Positions 1-8,210 are shown, counted from the stretch's first letter. The stretch is DNA of 18,353 nt from Dehalococcoidia bacterium (GCA_003523055.1 DPHC01000002.1:83086-101438), one strand, 5' to 3'. Numbers and translations: made by a program. Notes: a model not told the origin generated them from the letters alone.

Positions 1-956
1 TTAACTCTATCTCCGATCAGAAATGCTCCTCCCCCTGCGCCATGATCCGTTCCACTGCCGTTATCGACGACTCGTCGTCCGAACTCAGACCAAATCATCA
101 TGATTACATTTTCCGTGGCATTATGTTCTTCTAAGTCTGCAAAAAAGTCTTTAATGCTTCTATTTAAATCGATCATTAATTTTTCATGACCAGAATATTC
201 GTTTGCGTGTGTATCATATCCTCCATGTTGAACATAGAACACTTTTACTCCCAGGTCTGCAAGATGGATCCGGGCGACGTCTCGAAGATTCTGTGCAATA
301 GCACTATCTGCGTATTCAACGGAGCTTTTGTAAAGTCCTGGCACGGTTTTGAGTATTTCTGCTCCGGCCTGCACATCTCGCCCAGTTTGTTTCAAATAGT
401 CCCGTACAGCACCTGTTCCCATATAAGGGCTATACATTTTTTCAAAAATAGACATGGCTTGGGCTCTTTTATCGTCTTTTTTGATACCTGTGAGCAATCC
501 GTATGTGTCTAAATCCCCTATTGAGGTTACGGGTACATCTTGTGCCACTACAGCCCTAGGTAGGCCCCGACTGATACTGATGGCGGTCAGTACGTTTTCT
601 TTGTTAGGATCCAAGTCTCTGATCACTTTCCCTAACCATCCTTCAGTAGCTACTTTGTCCGGTTCGCAGGTGTGCCATATGTCTCTGCTTCGGAAATGAG
701 AGCGACTTGAATTAGGGTATCCTACGCCCTGCACTATGCTCATTTTTCCGGAATTGTAAAATTGTTGGAGGGTAGTAGCATTTTTATTAAAACCTAATGT
801 GTCATTGATTGGTAATACATCCTCAGGTTTGAATGCTATGTGCGGTCTACTATCGTAATATAGGCCGTTCGTGTAAGGAATGAGTGTATTTAAAAAGTCA
901 TTCCCGCCAACGAGTTCAAGTACAATTAATGTAGGTTCTTTAGTTGTATTGGTCAT
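1..956 (-). CDS. DUF1501 family protein, C-terminus cut off by window edge
   Basis: An open frame runs without a stop from an ATG at 956 to the left edge, giving 318 residues with the C-terminus missing. The start follows a GGAGAT ribosome-binding sequence and lies 19 bp after the DUF1800 stop, so the two are co-transcribed. Seen in the translation: a GGNDFLNT motif (residues about 17-24), a SRSHF motif, HGGYDTH (244-250), SEFGRR (290-295) and DHGAGG (304-309). These are the hallmark blocks of DUF1501, a family related to the alkaline-phosphatase/sulfatase fold and usually encoded beside DUF1800. Many family members start with a twin-arginine signal. This one enters the conserved core within about ten residues and shows no signal peptide, so it is probably cytoplasmic. 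Substrate and reaction are unknown. Confidence 0.93.
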   Translation of the reverse strand, partial: MTNTTKEPTLIVLELVGGNDFLNTLIPYTNGLYYDSRPHIAFKPEDVLPINDTLGFNKNATTLQQFYNSGKMSIVQGVGYPNSSRSHFRSRDIWHTCEPDKVATEGWLGKVIRDLDPNKENVLTAISISRGLPRAVVAQDVPVTSIGDLDTYGLLTGIKKDDKRAQAMSIFEKMYSPYMGTGAVRDYLKQTGRDVQAGAEILKTVPGLYKSSVEYADSAIAQNLRDVARIHLADLGVKVFYVQHGGYDTHANEYSGHEKLMIDLNRSIKDFFADLEEHNATENVIMMIWSEFGRRVVDNGSGTDHGAGGGAFLIGDRV

Positions 957-975
957 GTCAAATATCTCCGTTTTT

Positions 976-2376
976 TTATCCGAATTGATAATCAACAGAC
1001 GAAACTATCTGTTGAAGGGTTGTAACCAATTTATCTTTAGTATTTAAAGCAGTTTCTTTGGAGGGCAGTGAGGAAAAACTCTCATTAATGGTTTCTTTCG
1101 TTTCATCTCCCAATTCTACGTATCCTAAGAGTTCTAGGCAAGAATTTACGAATCCTTCAGAATCCAATTCTCCTCTGGAGTCTATCTCAGAAACCATTTC
1201 ATCTAGGCCCGGTGCTGTGCCAGAATCAAATTGGCCTACTGCGAAGTTTATTCGTTCGTTCAATGTTCCGGCATCAATCCATTCTCGTCCAGTGTGCCAT
1301 CCTTCTACGGTAGGCGGATACATCAAATTCTGTCCCATTGCAACTGCGGTATTAGCCAATCCGACTAAAGTAGGACCTGGAAATTCGAGAGTTTTGGCTA
1401 TTTTCATAGTCCCGACCATTAACTCGACAGGGCTTTTTATTTTTTTAAACCTAGATTCCTTGAAGAAAGTTGAAGTTAACAAAGTTCTCATTATTTCTTT
1501 GATATCCCCGTTGGTTTCTTCATATTTGTCGGTTAGTATTTTTATGGCTTCGGGGTCTTGTGGAGGAACTATGTTCCAAGCTGGTACCTGAGGTTCGTCT
1601 GCCACAAAAAATGTATACATGTGACGGCAAATGAATCTAGCGGTAGCAGGTTGGGGTATAATCATGTCTAGAATATCATTCCCGTTAAACTTCCCTTCAT
1701 GGCCTAGGAACGTCATCATGTCATTGTCATGATCTTCACTCTTGTACACAAATTGGCTCGGATAAGCTCCGAATGGATAAACTGAAAGTGGTTGAGTGAA
1801 AGTCCAACCCGTGAAAGCTCTCGCCGCAACTTTAACATCATTTTCTGTATAATTAATGGAGTTATCCATGCCTACACCCATCGAAAACAATTCCAATAAT
1901 TCTCTACCCCAGTTTTCATTGGGTTCCCCTTTATGGTTTTCACAGTTATCTAACCAGAAATTCATTGCTGGGTCTTTTGATAACTCCATTAAAATAGTTT
2001 TCATGTTTGTAAGACAGACTCGTCTAAACATTGATATTTGAGTTGTGGATGCTGGATAGTGCATGCTTTTACCAGCTCCGGTGGCGAACACATAATGCCA
2101 GAACAATGCCATTTTTTCTTCTAATGTTCGGGGTGTATTCACCATTCTAAAAATCCACTCTCCTTTTTGAGGGACTATCGAATCAGTGTCGTTTAGTTCC
2201 AAGTGGTATCTACGTAAGATATCTGTTTCCATAGGATCTACTGCTTCGGGATTAAGTAAATTTTCAACTATGTCGTTATACTCTAATTCTGATAACGTTT
2301 TCAATTCTTGAAAACTTGCTCCGAATCCGGCTCTTCTGTAAAGATGAGCTATTAATGATGGATCTGTTTTAACCAT
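976..2376 (-). CDS. DUF1800 family protein
   Basis: This 466-residue protein carries the family's conserved blocks: HLYRRAGFG at 11-19, EKMALFWHYVFATG near 87-100, NENWGRELLELFSMG at 153-167, VKVAARAFTGW at 181-191 and QNLMYPPTVEGW at 349-360. DUF1800 proteins have no established biochemical role and are typically paired with DUF1501, as here. The ATG at 2376 is preceded by AAAGGAGA with good spacing; this ribosome-binding site overlaps the end of typA, whose stop is 10 bp upstream. The start is therefore well defined and translation is probably coupled to typA. There is no signal peptide or membrane segment, so with its partner it appears cytoplasmic. Family assignment is firm; function is not. 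Confidence 0.93.
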   Translation of the reverse strand: MVKTDPSLIAHLYRRAGFGASFQELKTLSELEYNDIVENLLNPEAVDPMETDILRRYHLELNDTDSIVPQKGEWIFRMVNTPRTLEEKMALFWHYVFATGAGKSMHYPASTTQISMFRRVCLTNMKTILMELSKDPAMNFWLDNCENHKGEPNENWGRELLELFSMGVGMDNSINYTENDVKVAARAFTGWTFTQPLSVYPFGAYPSQFVYKSEDHDNDMMTFLGHEGKFNGNDILDMIIPQPATARFICRHMYTFFVADEPQVPAWNIVPPQDPEAIKILTDKYEETNGDIKEIMRTLLTSTFFKESRFKKIKSPVELMVGTMKIAKTLEFPGPTLVGLANTAVAMGQNLMYPPTVEGWHTGREWIDAGTLNERINFAVGQFDSGTAPGLDEMVSEIDSRGELDSEGFVNSCLELLGYVELGDETKETINESFSSLPSKETALNTKDKLVTTLQQIVSSVDYQFG

Positions 2377-2386
2377 ATCGTCTCCT

Positions 2387-4207
2387 TTATCTTCTACGGT
2401 TTCTAGATCGCTTTAAAGGATCTAATTCTTGTTTTCTTAACCTATAATTGACTGGTGTAACTTCAAGTAAGTCGTCATCAGACATAAAGTCTAGAGTTTC
2501 TTCTAAACTCATCTTCACTTCCACGTTGAGTTTTTCGGCAACGTCTGAACTTGACTGTCTCATGTTTGTTAATTTCTTCTCTTTACATACGTTAATTGCA
2601 ATTTCTTCTGTTCGGTTATGCTTTCCCACAACCATTCCTTGATAGACATTTGTTCCTGGCGAAATGAAAGTTTGTCCTCTGCCTTGGGCTTGAAGTAGAC
2701 CATTAGTAACTGCAATGCCCGATTCTGCAGCAACCAGTAATCCTTGTGGCGCTTCTTTGATTTGTCCTGCTAATGTTCTATATTCGGTAAATCTACTGTT
2801 GTAAATTCCTTCCCCGTGGGTAGTTTTCAGGAAAAATGATCCGAATCCTATCAAACCTCGGGTTGGAATTTCATATTCTAAAGACACAGAGGAGCTCGTC
2901 GGGTAATCCATTTTGGTACACCGGCCTAAATGTTTGTTTAAATATTCTGTTAAAGGACCTGTGAATTCCGGTGTGGTGTTGATTTCCAATAATTCAAATG
3001 GCTCATGCACTGCTCCTTCAAATGTTTTGAGAACAGGTTGAGGTTTAGAAACTTGGAATTCGTATTCTTCTCTTCTTAAAGTTTCTACTAATATCGCCAA
3101 ATGGAGCTCCCCGCGGCCAGAAACCAGAAAGGAATCTGCTGATTCAGTGTGTTCCACTCGTAGACTAACGTTGGTTCGGAGTTCTTTCACCAATCTCTCG
3201 TACAAGGTACGCGAAGTACAATTTTTCCCTTCTTTTCCCATGAACGGTGATGTGTTTATTCCAAAACTCATTTTTACTGTAGGCTCTTCAAAGTTTATGG
3301 GTGGCAGTGCTTCAATGTGTTCGGTAGAGCATATGGTATCCCCTATTGTCACTTCATTTAATCCTGCTATACCAACTATATCTCCCGGTATTGCCGAGTT
3401 AGTTTCGGTGCGGGTCAATCCTTCGAATACCAGAAGTTTTTCTACTTTATGAGTTGAGCAATGGACCGAGTCGTGTAATAACGCTACTTCGTCCTTAACA
3501 GCCACCATGCCTCTTGAAATTCTTCCTATCACTATTTGTCCTACGTAGTTATCGTAATCCAAAGCGGCAGCCAACAGTTGAAATCCACCAGCATCATCAT
3601 AAGAAGGAGGTGGAACTGTTTCTATTATGGTTTTGAACAAAATGTCTAAATCATCTGCAGGAATTCTGGGGTCCAATGTTGCATAACCATCTCTTGCGGA
3701 GGCGTACACTACGGGGAAATCTAATTGATTATCATCAACAGCCAAATCCAAAAATAAATCTTGAATTAAATCAACTACATCGTTTGGTCGTTTTTCTGCT
3801 CGGTCAATTTTATTTACAATTACAACCGGTGTCACATTGTTTTCCAGGGCCGCTTTCAACACAAACCTGGTTTGAGGCATAGGGCCATCAACTGCATCAA
3901 CCAATAAAAGACAGCCGTCTACCATATTTAGAATTCTTTCAACTTCCCCGCTGAAATCTGCGTGCCCCGGGGTGTCTATGATATTAATTTTAGTATCTCC
4001 ATACACTATGGAGGTGTTTTTAGACAAGATGGTAATCCCTCGTTCTCTTTCTAAGGGGTTCATGTCCATTATCAATTCCCCTACTGATTCATTATCTCTA
4101 AACACTTTGCTTTGTTTTAACATTGCATCAATCAAAGTAGTCTTCCCATGATCTACATGGGCTATGATAGCAACGTTTCTAATTTTATTTTGCAATTTGA
4201 ATGCCAT
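2387..4207 (-). CDS. typA: Translational GTPase TypA/BipA
   Basis: A ribosome-associated GTPase of the EF-G/LepA class, involved in late 50S assembly and growth at low temperature or under stress. From the ATG at 4207 it is 606 residues, the usual length for TypA. GTP-binding motifs are intact: P-loop AHVDHGKTT at 16-24, switch I RERGITI at 54-60, DTPGH at 78-82 and NKID at 132-135. The EF-G-like domains II, III and V and the TypA-specific C-terminal region follow, ending in a basic RNRRR tail. The frame stays open upstream to 4438, but that extension is unlike any TypA and would overlap the divergent hydrolase, so 4207 was chosen; a weak GGGAT lies just upstream. It is the first gene of the typA-DUF1800-DUF1501 operon. 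Confidence 0.97.
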   Translation of the reverse strand: MAFKLQNKIRNVAIIAHVDHGKTTLIDAMLKQSKVFRDNESVGELIMDMNPLERERGITILSKNTSIVYGDTKINIIDTPGHADFSGEVERILNMVDGCLLLVDAVDGPMPQTRFVLKAALENNVTPVVIVNKIDRAEKRPNDVVDLIQDLFLDLAVDDNQLDFPVVYASARDGYATLDPRIPADDLDILFKTIIETVPPPSYDDAGGFQLLAAALDYDNYVGQIVIGRISRGMVAVKDEVALLHDSVHCSTHKVEKLLVFEGLTRTETNSAIPGDIVGIAGLNEVTIGDTICSTEHIEALPPINFEEPTVKMSFGINTSPFMGKEGKNCTSRTLYERLVKELRTNVSLRVEHTESADSFLVSGRGELHLAILVETLRREEYEFQVSKPQPVLKTFEGAVHEPFELLEINTTPEFTGPLTEYLNKHLGRCTKMDYPTSSSVSLEYEIPTRGLIGFGSFFLKTTHGEGIYNSRFTEYRTLAGQIKEAPQGLLVAAESGIAVTNGLLQAQGRGQTFISPGTNVYQGMVVGKHNRTEEIAINVCKEKKLTNMRQSSSDVAEKLNVEVKMSLEETLDFMSDDDLLEVTPVNYRLRKQELDPLKRSRNRRR

Positions 4208-4220
4208 AGTATATCCCGTT

Positions 4221-4233
4221 AGCGTATTACGCT
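4221..4233. promoter_or_regulatory. Perfect palindrome in the typA leader
   Basis: AGCGTATTACGCT is a perfect palindrome of two 6-bp arms around one central base. It lies 13 bases upstream of the typA start, immediately before the weak ribosome-binding sequence. As DNA it could be an operator; as RNA it could form a 5-bp hairpin with a 3-base loop next to the initiation region. No function is demonstrated. Confidence 0.4.
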
Positions 4234-4253
4234 CATATTTAAATCCAGTGTGT

Positions 4254-4282
4254 ATTTTAGAACAAAAAGAAGGATTCTCCAA
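4254..4282 (-). promoter_or_regulatory. Candidate typA promoter
   Basis: On the minus strand TTGGAG (4282-4277) and TAAAAT (4259-4254) are separated by 17 bp. The -10 matches the sigma-70 consensus at 5 of 6 positions, the -35 at only 3 of 6. It is placed correctly for a leader of about 40 nt before typA, but this is a weak by-eye match. Confidence 0.3.
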
Positions 4283-4339
4283 CCCCTTTTCATTCAAATT
4301 TTGATAGAATGCCATTATTAAGGTTAATAAAGGAACAGA

Positions 4340-5215
4340 ATGCATCAACCGAAAGGCCCAACTATAGCAAATATCGATGGACATGAATTCAATTATTGTG
4401 TATCCGGAAATACTGGACAACCAATTGTTTTGCTCCATGGGTTGGCCTCTAACTTAAAAATTTGGGGGTTGGTAACTCCTCATCTTGCTCAGGAACACCG
4501 GGTATATGCATTCGACCAACGAGGACATGGAAAGACCTTTAAACCAGAAGAAGGGTATGATTTCGGAACCATGTGCACAGACCTGTTGAGCTTTTTAAAC
4601 CACCTTCAAATAACTAAACCTATATTGGTTGGCCATTCTTGGGGAGCAGATGTTGTTTTAGAATTCGGCACCCATTACCCAGAATATTGCAAAGGTATCG
4701 TTATGATAGATGGAGGAACCATAGAGCCTTCTGCTAGAGAAAATTGGACTCTAGAAATAGCCAAAAATGAAATGGCCCCTCCTCCATTCCCAGGGTTAAC
4801 AGAAATTCGATTGAAAGAACGATTTGCCAGACGCAATGACGGAGTACTAGCCTCTGTACCAGAAGCTTTTGAGTCGGTCAGAGGTAATTTTCATGAAATT
4901 AACGGGGTGTTAAAACCTAATCTTACTTTTGAAAATCATATGAGAATCATAGAAGCCCTTTGGAATCACTACCCGTCTCAACTGTATCAACAAATTAATA
5001 TACCTTGTTTATTTTTGCCAGCAAGGACTAAAGATGCTTCTAACCATCCGGATTGGTATAAAAGGAAGGCTAAATTTCTAGAAAAAGCAGTCACAGACAT
5101 CAGTACTTGTGCAGTAGAATGGTTTGAAGACAGCATACACGATGTACCGTTACAACGACCCGAATTAGTAGCTACCGTCATCAATAAATACTTAAAGTCA
5201 GGGTTTTTCGATTGA
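4340..5215 (+). CDS. Alpha/beta-fold hydrolase
   Basis: A 291-residue single-domain alpha/beta hydrolase. Visible features are the oxyanion-hole HG at 33-34 (VLLHGLASN), a FDQRGHG block near 58-64, the nucleophile elbow GHSWG at 98-102 with Ser100, and a late His267 (SIHDVP) fitting the catalytic histidine. The acid is probably Asp232 or Asp124 and cannot be fixed by eye. There is no signal peptide, so it is cytoplasmic. AAAGGA lies a few bases before the ATG. The family covers esterases, C-C hydrolases, dehalogenases and lactonases; the sequence does not settle the substrate. It opens a three-gene operon with an amidohydrolase (30 bp downstream) and an RraA-like protein, and is divergent from typA, which suggests a catabolic role. 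Confidence 0.93.
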   Translation: MHQPKGPTIANIDGHEFNYCVSGNTGQPIVLLHGLASNLKIWGLVTPHLAQEHRVYAFDQRGHGKTFKPEEGYDFGTMCTDLLSFLNHLQITKPILVGHSWGADVVLEFGTHYPEYCKGIVMIDGGTIEPSARENWTLEIAKNEMAPPPFPGLTEIRLKERFARRNDGVLASVPEAFESVRGNFHEINGVLKPNLTFENHMRIIEALWNHYPSQLYQQINIPCLFLPARTKDASNHPDWYKRKAKFLEKAVTDISTCAVEWFEDSIHDVPLQRPELVATVINKYLKSGFFD

Positions 5216-5245
5216 TCCCATATTAAAATTACAAGAGGTTCTTTT

Positions 5246-6472
5246 ATGAAATACTTACTTACTCCAAAACACATCATAGATTGTGTCTCATCAGATACTA
5301 TTTCAGATCACACTGTAGTCATTGACGATAATAAAATAGAAAACATTATTCCGAATAATGCAGTAGGAGATTCGATATACAGTTCGTATGAGCACCTAGA
5401 ATTTCCGAACGGGACTTTGATGCCCGGATTCATCGAAATGCACTCCCACATGCACATCAGCGGTGACCATGAAAACTATGAACAATTGATTACTGAAAAC
5501 GACGAAACTCTCCTTATCAGGGCCTCTGCGGCCGTAAGATCAGCGTTACTGTCTGGAGTCACTACCATGAGAGATCTAGGAGCTAAAAATTCCATTTCTT
5601 TAGCTATTCGAGCTGCTTGCCAGCAAGATATGATTCCTGGACCTACAATGATCATAGCTGGAGCACCAATCACAACAACAGGTGGTCACTGCCATATGTT
5701 TGGTATTGAAGTTAATACCAAAGACGAAGTCGTTAAAGCAGTACGTGATCAATTCCATGCAGGGGTAGACTGGATAAAGATTATGGCCACAGGCGGCAAT
5801 TTTACTCCTGGCACTAATCCTAAGCGTCCTCAATATGACTTAGACATTTTGACAGCAGCCGTTTCCGATGCTCATAGGTTAGGCATGAAAATTGCCGCAC
5901 ATTGTCATGCTACAGCAGGAGTAGAGATTGCAGCAACAGCTGGCGTTGATAATATTGTTCATTGTTCGTGGAATGCTGAACTTGCAGGTGAACTTTATGA
6001 TTACAAACCAGAAATAGCCGATTTAATTGCTAAAAACGGCATTTATGTGGACCCTACTCTAGCTTTAAATCACCTAAATGAACTACGGGGGCGAAAAAAA
6101 CCAGCACCAGCTCTTTCTAACCCAACGTTACGAATGGAAATTTTACATGATATGTGGGACCGTGGAATAAAGTTTGTCACCGGCATGGATTCTGGTATGA
6201 CTAATGCTTATTTCAGTGATTTTGCTTTCATTCCTCAGGTTATGGTTGAAAAAATGGGCATTCCAGAAATGGACGCTATATTAAGTTCAACCAAAATATC
6301 GGCAGAATGCCTAGGACTTTCGGATACTATAGGAATGATAAAACCTGGGATGATAGCAGACATTGTAATTACAGACGGAAACCCTTTATCAGACATTAAA
6401 ATGCTTCATCATGTAGATACTATTTTGCATTCAGGTAAAATAGTTAAAAAAAATTATCAAAACTTGGTATAA
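5246..6472 (+). CDS. Metal-dependent amidohydrolase (Xaa-Pro dipeptidase/imidazolonepropionase-like)
   Basis: A 408-residue amidohydrolase-superfamily enzyme with a complete binuclear metal centre: His66 and His68 (EMHSH), a probable carboxylated Lys178 (WIKIMATGG), His219 (AAHCH), His239 (NIVHCSW) and Asp315 (TGMDSG). The small beta-sandwich domain is built from residues 1-60 and the C-terminal part (MIKPGMIADIVI, about 364-375). The TTGGHCH block near 144-150 and the Lys/His pattern fit the clade annotated as Xaa-Pro dipeptidases or imidazolonepropionase-like proteins, which includes hydrolases of N-acyl or dipeptide-like compounds. No signal peptide is present. AGAGG precedes the ATG. It sits 30 bp after the alpha/beta hydrolase and 18 bp before the RraA-like gene, so the three are probably one transcript. 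Fold and metal ligands are confident; the substrate is not assignable. Confidence 0.94.
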   Translation: MKYLLTPKHIIDCVSSDTISDHTVVIDDNKIENIIPNNAVGDSIYSSYEHLEFPNGTLMPGFIEMHSHMHISGDHENYEQLITENDETLLIRASAAVRSALLSGVTTMRDLGAKNSISLAIRAACQQDMIPGPTMIIAGAPITTTGGHCHMFGIEVNTKDEVVKAVRDQFHAGVDWIKIMATGGNFTPGTNPKRPQYDLDILTAAVSDAHRLGMKIAAHCHATAGVEIAATAGVDNIVHCSWNAELAGELYDYKPEIADLIAKNGIYVDPTLALNHLNELRGRKKPAPALSNPTLRMEILHDMWDRGIKFVTGMDSGMTNAYFSDFAFIPQVMVEKMGIPEMDAILSSTKISAECLGLSDTIGMIKPGMIADIVITDGNPLSDIKMLHHVDTILHSGKIVKKNYQNLV

Positions 6473-6490
6473 AAATTCTAGGAGAACAAA

Positions 6491-7213
6491 ATGGCTGACT
6501 ATGTAAATGATCCGACTATACTCGAAACATTAAAAAACATTCCAACACAGACACTAATGGATGCATTATGGGTAAAAAACTGGCCCATGGGTTTTATTCA
6601 TGGGGCCAAAGCATTACAACTGGGTCAACACATGGCTGGGCAAGCTGTAACCTTAAGATTCGTGCCTCATCGCCCCGATTTAGTCTCAGACAAACCGAAG
6701 GGAGCCCAATCTGCTGAATATGTTGCTTTTGAAATGTGTGACCCTGGAAAAGTTATTGTTATAGACGCGATGGGATGGGAATATAGCTCAATTGGTGGAG
6801 ATATTAAGTTTCTCCGCTTAAAACAACTGCAAGTAGCAGGTTTAGTAACAGACGGGGCCATACGAGATAGTATTGCGTTAAAAGAATATGGATTCCCTGT
6901 ATATGCTCCTAATAAAACAGCTAAACAAGGACCTGCTGAATTTTGGCCATGGGATGTAAACACTGAAATACAGTGCGGAGGAGTTCTCGTAAGACCTGGT
7001 GATTTCATTGTCGGGGATGATGACGGAGTGGTAGTAGTACCAGCAATTTTGGTCAATGAAGTAATCACAATTGCTCATCAACGAGAAGAAGTTGAAAGCG
7101 TTATAAAAACACAGTTAGAAATAGAACAATGTTCTCCTGGAAAGTATTATCCGTTCAACGACGAAACTTGGAAATTATTTGAAGCGAAAACCGGGAAAAA
7201 GCCTCTGGTTTAA
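6491..7213 (+). CDS. RraA/HMG-CHA aldolase-like family protein
   Basis: A 240-residue member of the RraA/dimethylmenaquinone methyltransferase-like fold. Key blocks are a Gly pair at 102-103, LVTDGAIRD at 118-126 with Arg125 and Asp126, GFPVYA near 134-139, GGVLVRPGDFIVGDDDGVVVVP at 163-184 (quoted in part: PGDFIVGDDDGV). True HMG/CHA aldolases use this RD pair for substrate and divalent metal and, as I recall the published motif, also an acidic residue three positions after the Asp; here that position is Ala129. The protein may thus be a diverged aldolase, a decarboxylase or another enolate enzyme rather than an RNase E regulator. Length fits the aldolase-type group better than the shorter E. 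coli RraA. A clear AGGAG lies before the ATG. It is third in the hydrolase-amidohydrolase operon and ends 4 bp from a convergent gene. Confidence 0.9.
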   Translation: MADYVNDPTILETLKNIPTQTLMDALWVKNWPMGFIHGAKALQLGQHMAGQAVTLRFVPHRPDLVSDKPKGAQSAEYVAFEMCDPGKVIVIDAMGWEYSSIGGDIKFLRLKQLQVAGLVTDGAIRDSIALKEYGFPVYAPNKTAKQGPAEFWPWDVNTEIQCGGVLVRPGDFIVGDDDGVVVVPAILVNEVITIAHQREEVESVIKTQLEIEQCSPGKYYPFNDETWKLFEAKTGKKPLV

Positions 7214-7217
7214 AAAG

Positions 7218-8147
7218 TCATGAAACTCCGTTTTTAAATTCCGTCAACCCCATGGTAATCAACTGGTTTATGGGAGTTGTCATCTGGTATTTGCCAGCGA
7301 GGTTACATATATAACCGTTCAATGCATCTAACTCCAGTCTGTTTTTTTTAATCTTGTCAGTGTGCATTGAAGCCTGAATATCTTGCAAATTGTCTTTTAT
7401 GAAATTCAGAGTATCCTGTTTTATCGCAGATGTAATTGGAATACCCGTTGCCTTACCTACTTCTAAAATTTCATCCATGCAATCATTGATAACTTGGAAA
7501 CCTTGGGGTTCATTGAAAATTTTTTTTATAGGGAGTCCGGCCAAAGCCGTAATGCCTCCTACCGAGGCTATAAATATGAATTTAATCCAAAGGTCTAAAT
7601 CTATCGTATCGGTGTACTTGCATTCCATTGATTTACTGCTCATAGAAACTCCCAGTTCTCGGGCCGCTTCAATTAACCTAGAACCTTTGTAACCATACAG
7701 AATTTTTACAACATCGCCCGATTGTTTATACTCTCCTGGGCTCAATTTTTCGGCCTCCACATAGGTGACACCAGGAAGTAACTGGTCGGTGGATAAAACT
7801 TCCGATAATTGTTCATAAGTATTGATTCCATTTTGCAAGTGTAAAACTAAGGTATCTTGGGGAATGTTACTCAAACTACCCAAGATATTAGGAATATCAT
7901 AAGTCTTAACACAAAGTAAGACCAATTGAAAAATTTCAGTCTCGAGACTATCAATTCTTTTCAATTGAAAGTCTTTACCCTGTTTAAATCGTCTTTTACC
8001 GTCTTGGCACTGTACGTTAAGCCCAAAATGATTCAATTCATTTAGGGTCTGGAGCCGGGATATCAAAGTCACTTCATGGCCTTGTTTTATAAATTCGGAA
8101 CCGAAATATCCGCCGATTCCGCCAATTCCGATAATTGCTATTTTCAT
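7218..8147 (-). CDS. Ketopantoate reductase (ApbA/PanE) family dehydrogenase
   Basis: A 309-residue NAD(P)-dependent reductase. The Rossmann motif GIGGIG is at 7-12, a CVKTYD block at 79-84, HLQNGI at 103-108, WIKF at 187-190 and RLELDALNG at 270-278. The frame is open to 8219, but the ATG at 8147 puts the Rossmann motif at the usual distance from the N-terminus and gives family length. Aligned by eye to E. coli PanE, the catalytic Lys176 and Glu256 correspond to Lys189 and Glu272 and are kept, and Ser244 to Ser260. Asn180 and Asn184 correspond to Ile193 and Gly197, and Asn241 to Ile257, all lost. A different 2-oxo acid or hydroxy acid substrate is therefore likely, not pantoate. It is convergent with the RraA-like gene (4 bp between stops) and divergent from the DUF35 operon. 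Confidence 0.9.
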   Translation of the reverse strand: MKIAIIGIGGIGGYFGSEFIKQGHEVTLISRLQTLNELNHFGLNVQCQDGKRRFKQGKDFQLKRIDSLETEIFQLVLLCVKTYDIPNILGSLSNIPQDTLVLHLQNGINTYEQLSEVLSTDQLLPGVTYVEAEKLSPGEYKQSGDVVKILYGYKGSRLIEAARELGVSMSSKSMECKYTDTIDLDLWIKFIFIASVGGITALAGLPIKKIFNEPQGFQVINDCMDEILEVGKATGIPITSAIKQDTLNFIKDNLQDIQASMHTDKIKKNRLELDALNGYICNLAGKYQMTTPINQLITMGLTEFKNGVS

Positions 8148-8181
8148 GCATTTTCTCTCTGAGTTAAATTCTTGACGAACG

Positions 8182-8210
8182 ATGTTAATATTAACTGATA
8201 CTCTCATCAA
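8182..8210 (-). promoter_or_regulatory. Candidate promoter of the reductase gene
   Basis: On the minus strand TTGATG (8210-8205) and TAACAT (8187-8182) are 17 bp apart, each matching 4 of 6 consensus positions. The -10 overlaps the palindrome at 8184-8195. On the plus strand a TTGACG -35-like element starts at 8172 but has no good -10 partner. Confidence 0.3.
8184..8195. promoter_or_regulatory. 12-bp perfect palindrome between divergent genes
   Basis: GTTAATATTAAC is its own reverse complement. It lies 36 bp from the reductase start and 45 bp from the DUF35 start, overlapping the candidate reductase -10 box and downstream of a plus-strand TTGACG. The position suits an operator controlling both directions; the regulator is unknown. 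Confidence 0.45.

Noticed and set aside
186..699. Two plus-strand open frames opposite the DUF1501 gene
   Set aside because: They are antisense to conserved DUF1501 motifs and show low-complexity, non-protein-like translations.
1058..1591. Plus-strand open frame of 177 codons opposite DUF1800
   Set aside because: It lies entirely antisense to a strongly conserved gene, its translation resembles no family, and it has no convincing ribosome-binding site.
4301..4329. Possible plus-strand promoter (TTGATA, 17 bp, TTAATA) before the hydrolase
   Set aside because: The -10 matches too few consensus bases, and a start there would fall on the ribosome-binding site.
4208..4438. N-terminal extension of the typA frame to an ATG at 4438
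   Set aside because: TypA proteins begin a few residues before the P-loop. The extension has no family resemblance and overlaps the divergent hydrolase gene and its ribosome-binding site.
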